Origin: an uncultured Ellagibacter sp.
Lineage (GTDB): Bacteria; Actinomycetota; Coriobacteriia; Coriobacteriales; Eggerthellaceae
Length of the DNA stretch: 12,936 nt
Assembly: GCF_934643285.1 (NCBI RefSeq)
Contig: NZ_CAKUBT010000034.1
Coordinates: 1-12,936, forward strand
Reading direction: 5' to 3'
Positions 12,859-12,936 of this stretch are shown piece after piece. Made by a program: the position numbers and the translations under genes. Numbering within the stretch: the stretch's first letter is position 1; each line of letters begins with the position of its first letter. A model generated the notes under the pieces. The model was given only the letters and a program-made list of their open reading frames with translations. It ran no database searches and had not been told where the DNA came from.

Positions 12859-12887
12859 CATTAGAAAGACCAGCTAAATGATGTCAA
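12859..12887 (-). promoter_or_regulatory. Candidate promoter for the AraC gene
   Basis: On the minus strand, TTGACA (12887-12882), then CTAATG (12864-12859) at 17 bp or TAATGG at 18 bp. The -35 is perfect but the -10 is weak, as in many regulated promoters. Confidence 0.4.
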
Positions 12888-12917
12888 GGGCTTTCCGAGA
12901 CATTTTTAGATAGAACT

Positions 12918-12923
12918 TTGACA
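12918..12923 (+). promoter_or_regulatory. Possible -35 box of a divergent gene beyond the window
   Basis: TTGACA lies 13 bases from the right edge on the plus strand, in an AT-rich stretch. Its -10 would fall outside the window, so it can only be suggested. Confidence 0.25.
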
Positions 12924-12936
12924 ATCGAATATGGGA

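Noticed and set aside
1..12936. CRISPR array, rRNA, tRNA, transposase or integrase gene
   Set aside because: No regularly spaced repeats, no RNA gene consensus and no recombinase motifs were found on either strand; the only mobile-like signal is the non-coding element at 11469-11637.

Overview
The window is about 59% G+C and carries ordinary chromosomal genes. A LuxR-type regulator fused to a 12-helix membrane domain, an L10-leader-controlled rplJ-rplL pair and the general gene style fit a Coriobacteriia/Eggerthellaceae-like actinobacterium (Eggerthella, Gordonibacter and Slackia relatives). This placement is inference from gene types; no marker gene here settles it.

Layout, left to right. 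1-371 is non-coding: a very GC-rich perfect hairpin, then an AT-rich promoter-like stretch. 372-974 (+) is a small helical-repeat (HEAT-like) protein of unknown role. 1083-2174 (+) is a probable NAD-dependent isocitrate dehydrogenase. 2292-4196 (+) is a three-helix membrane protein with a large, probably extracytoplasmic C-terminal domain, function unknown. 4180-5470 is the L10/L12 ribosomal stalk unit: a promoter that starts inside the end of the previous gene, an L10 leader attenuator, rplJ, a hairpin spacer, rplL and a strong terminator. 5755-7191 (+) is the membrane-bound LuxR-family regulator. 7429-8322 (+) is a DUF4013-like multi-pass membrane protein. A GC-rich hairpin then separates it from a convergent minus-strand block.

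The minus-strand block 8389-11351 is a heavy-metal resistance operon, transcribed right to left. It begins with a strong promoter whose -10 is covered by an SmtB/CadC-type 12-2-12 operator. It then encodes an ArsR/SmtB repressor (full alpha-5 zinc site plus an N-terminal cysteine cluster), a free-standing 72-residue heavy-metal-associated (HMA) domain protein, and a P1B-2 Zn/Cd/Pb-exporting ATPase that lacks its own HMA domain. The simplest model is that metal binding releases the repressor, after which the HMA protein and the ATPase together handle and export the metal.

The right end holds a 169-bp element with 29-nt terminal inverted repeats (11469-11637), an AraC-family regulator on the minus strand (11712-12755), and an upstream region with two identical 9-bp direct repeats and a possible divergent promoter leaving the window.

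No fully new multi-gene defence or mobile system is visible. The points most worth following are the split HMA/ATPase pair, the dual-ligand ArsR repressor, the inverted-repeat element at 11469-11637, the unknown 634-residue membrane protein, and the isolated rplJ-rplL unit with its clearly readable attenuator.
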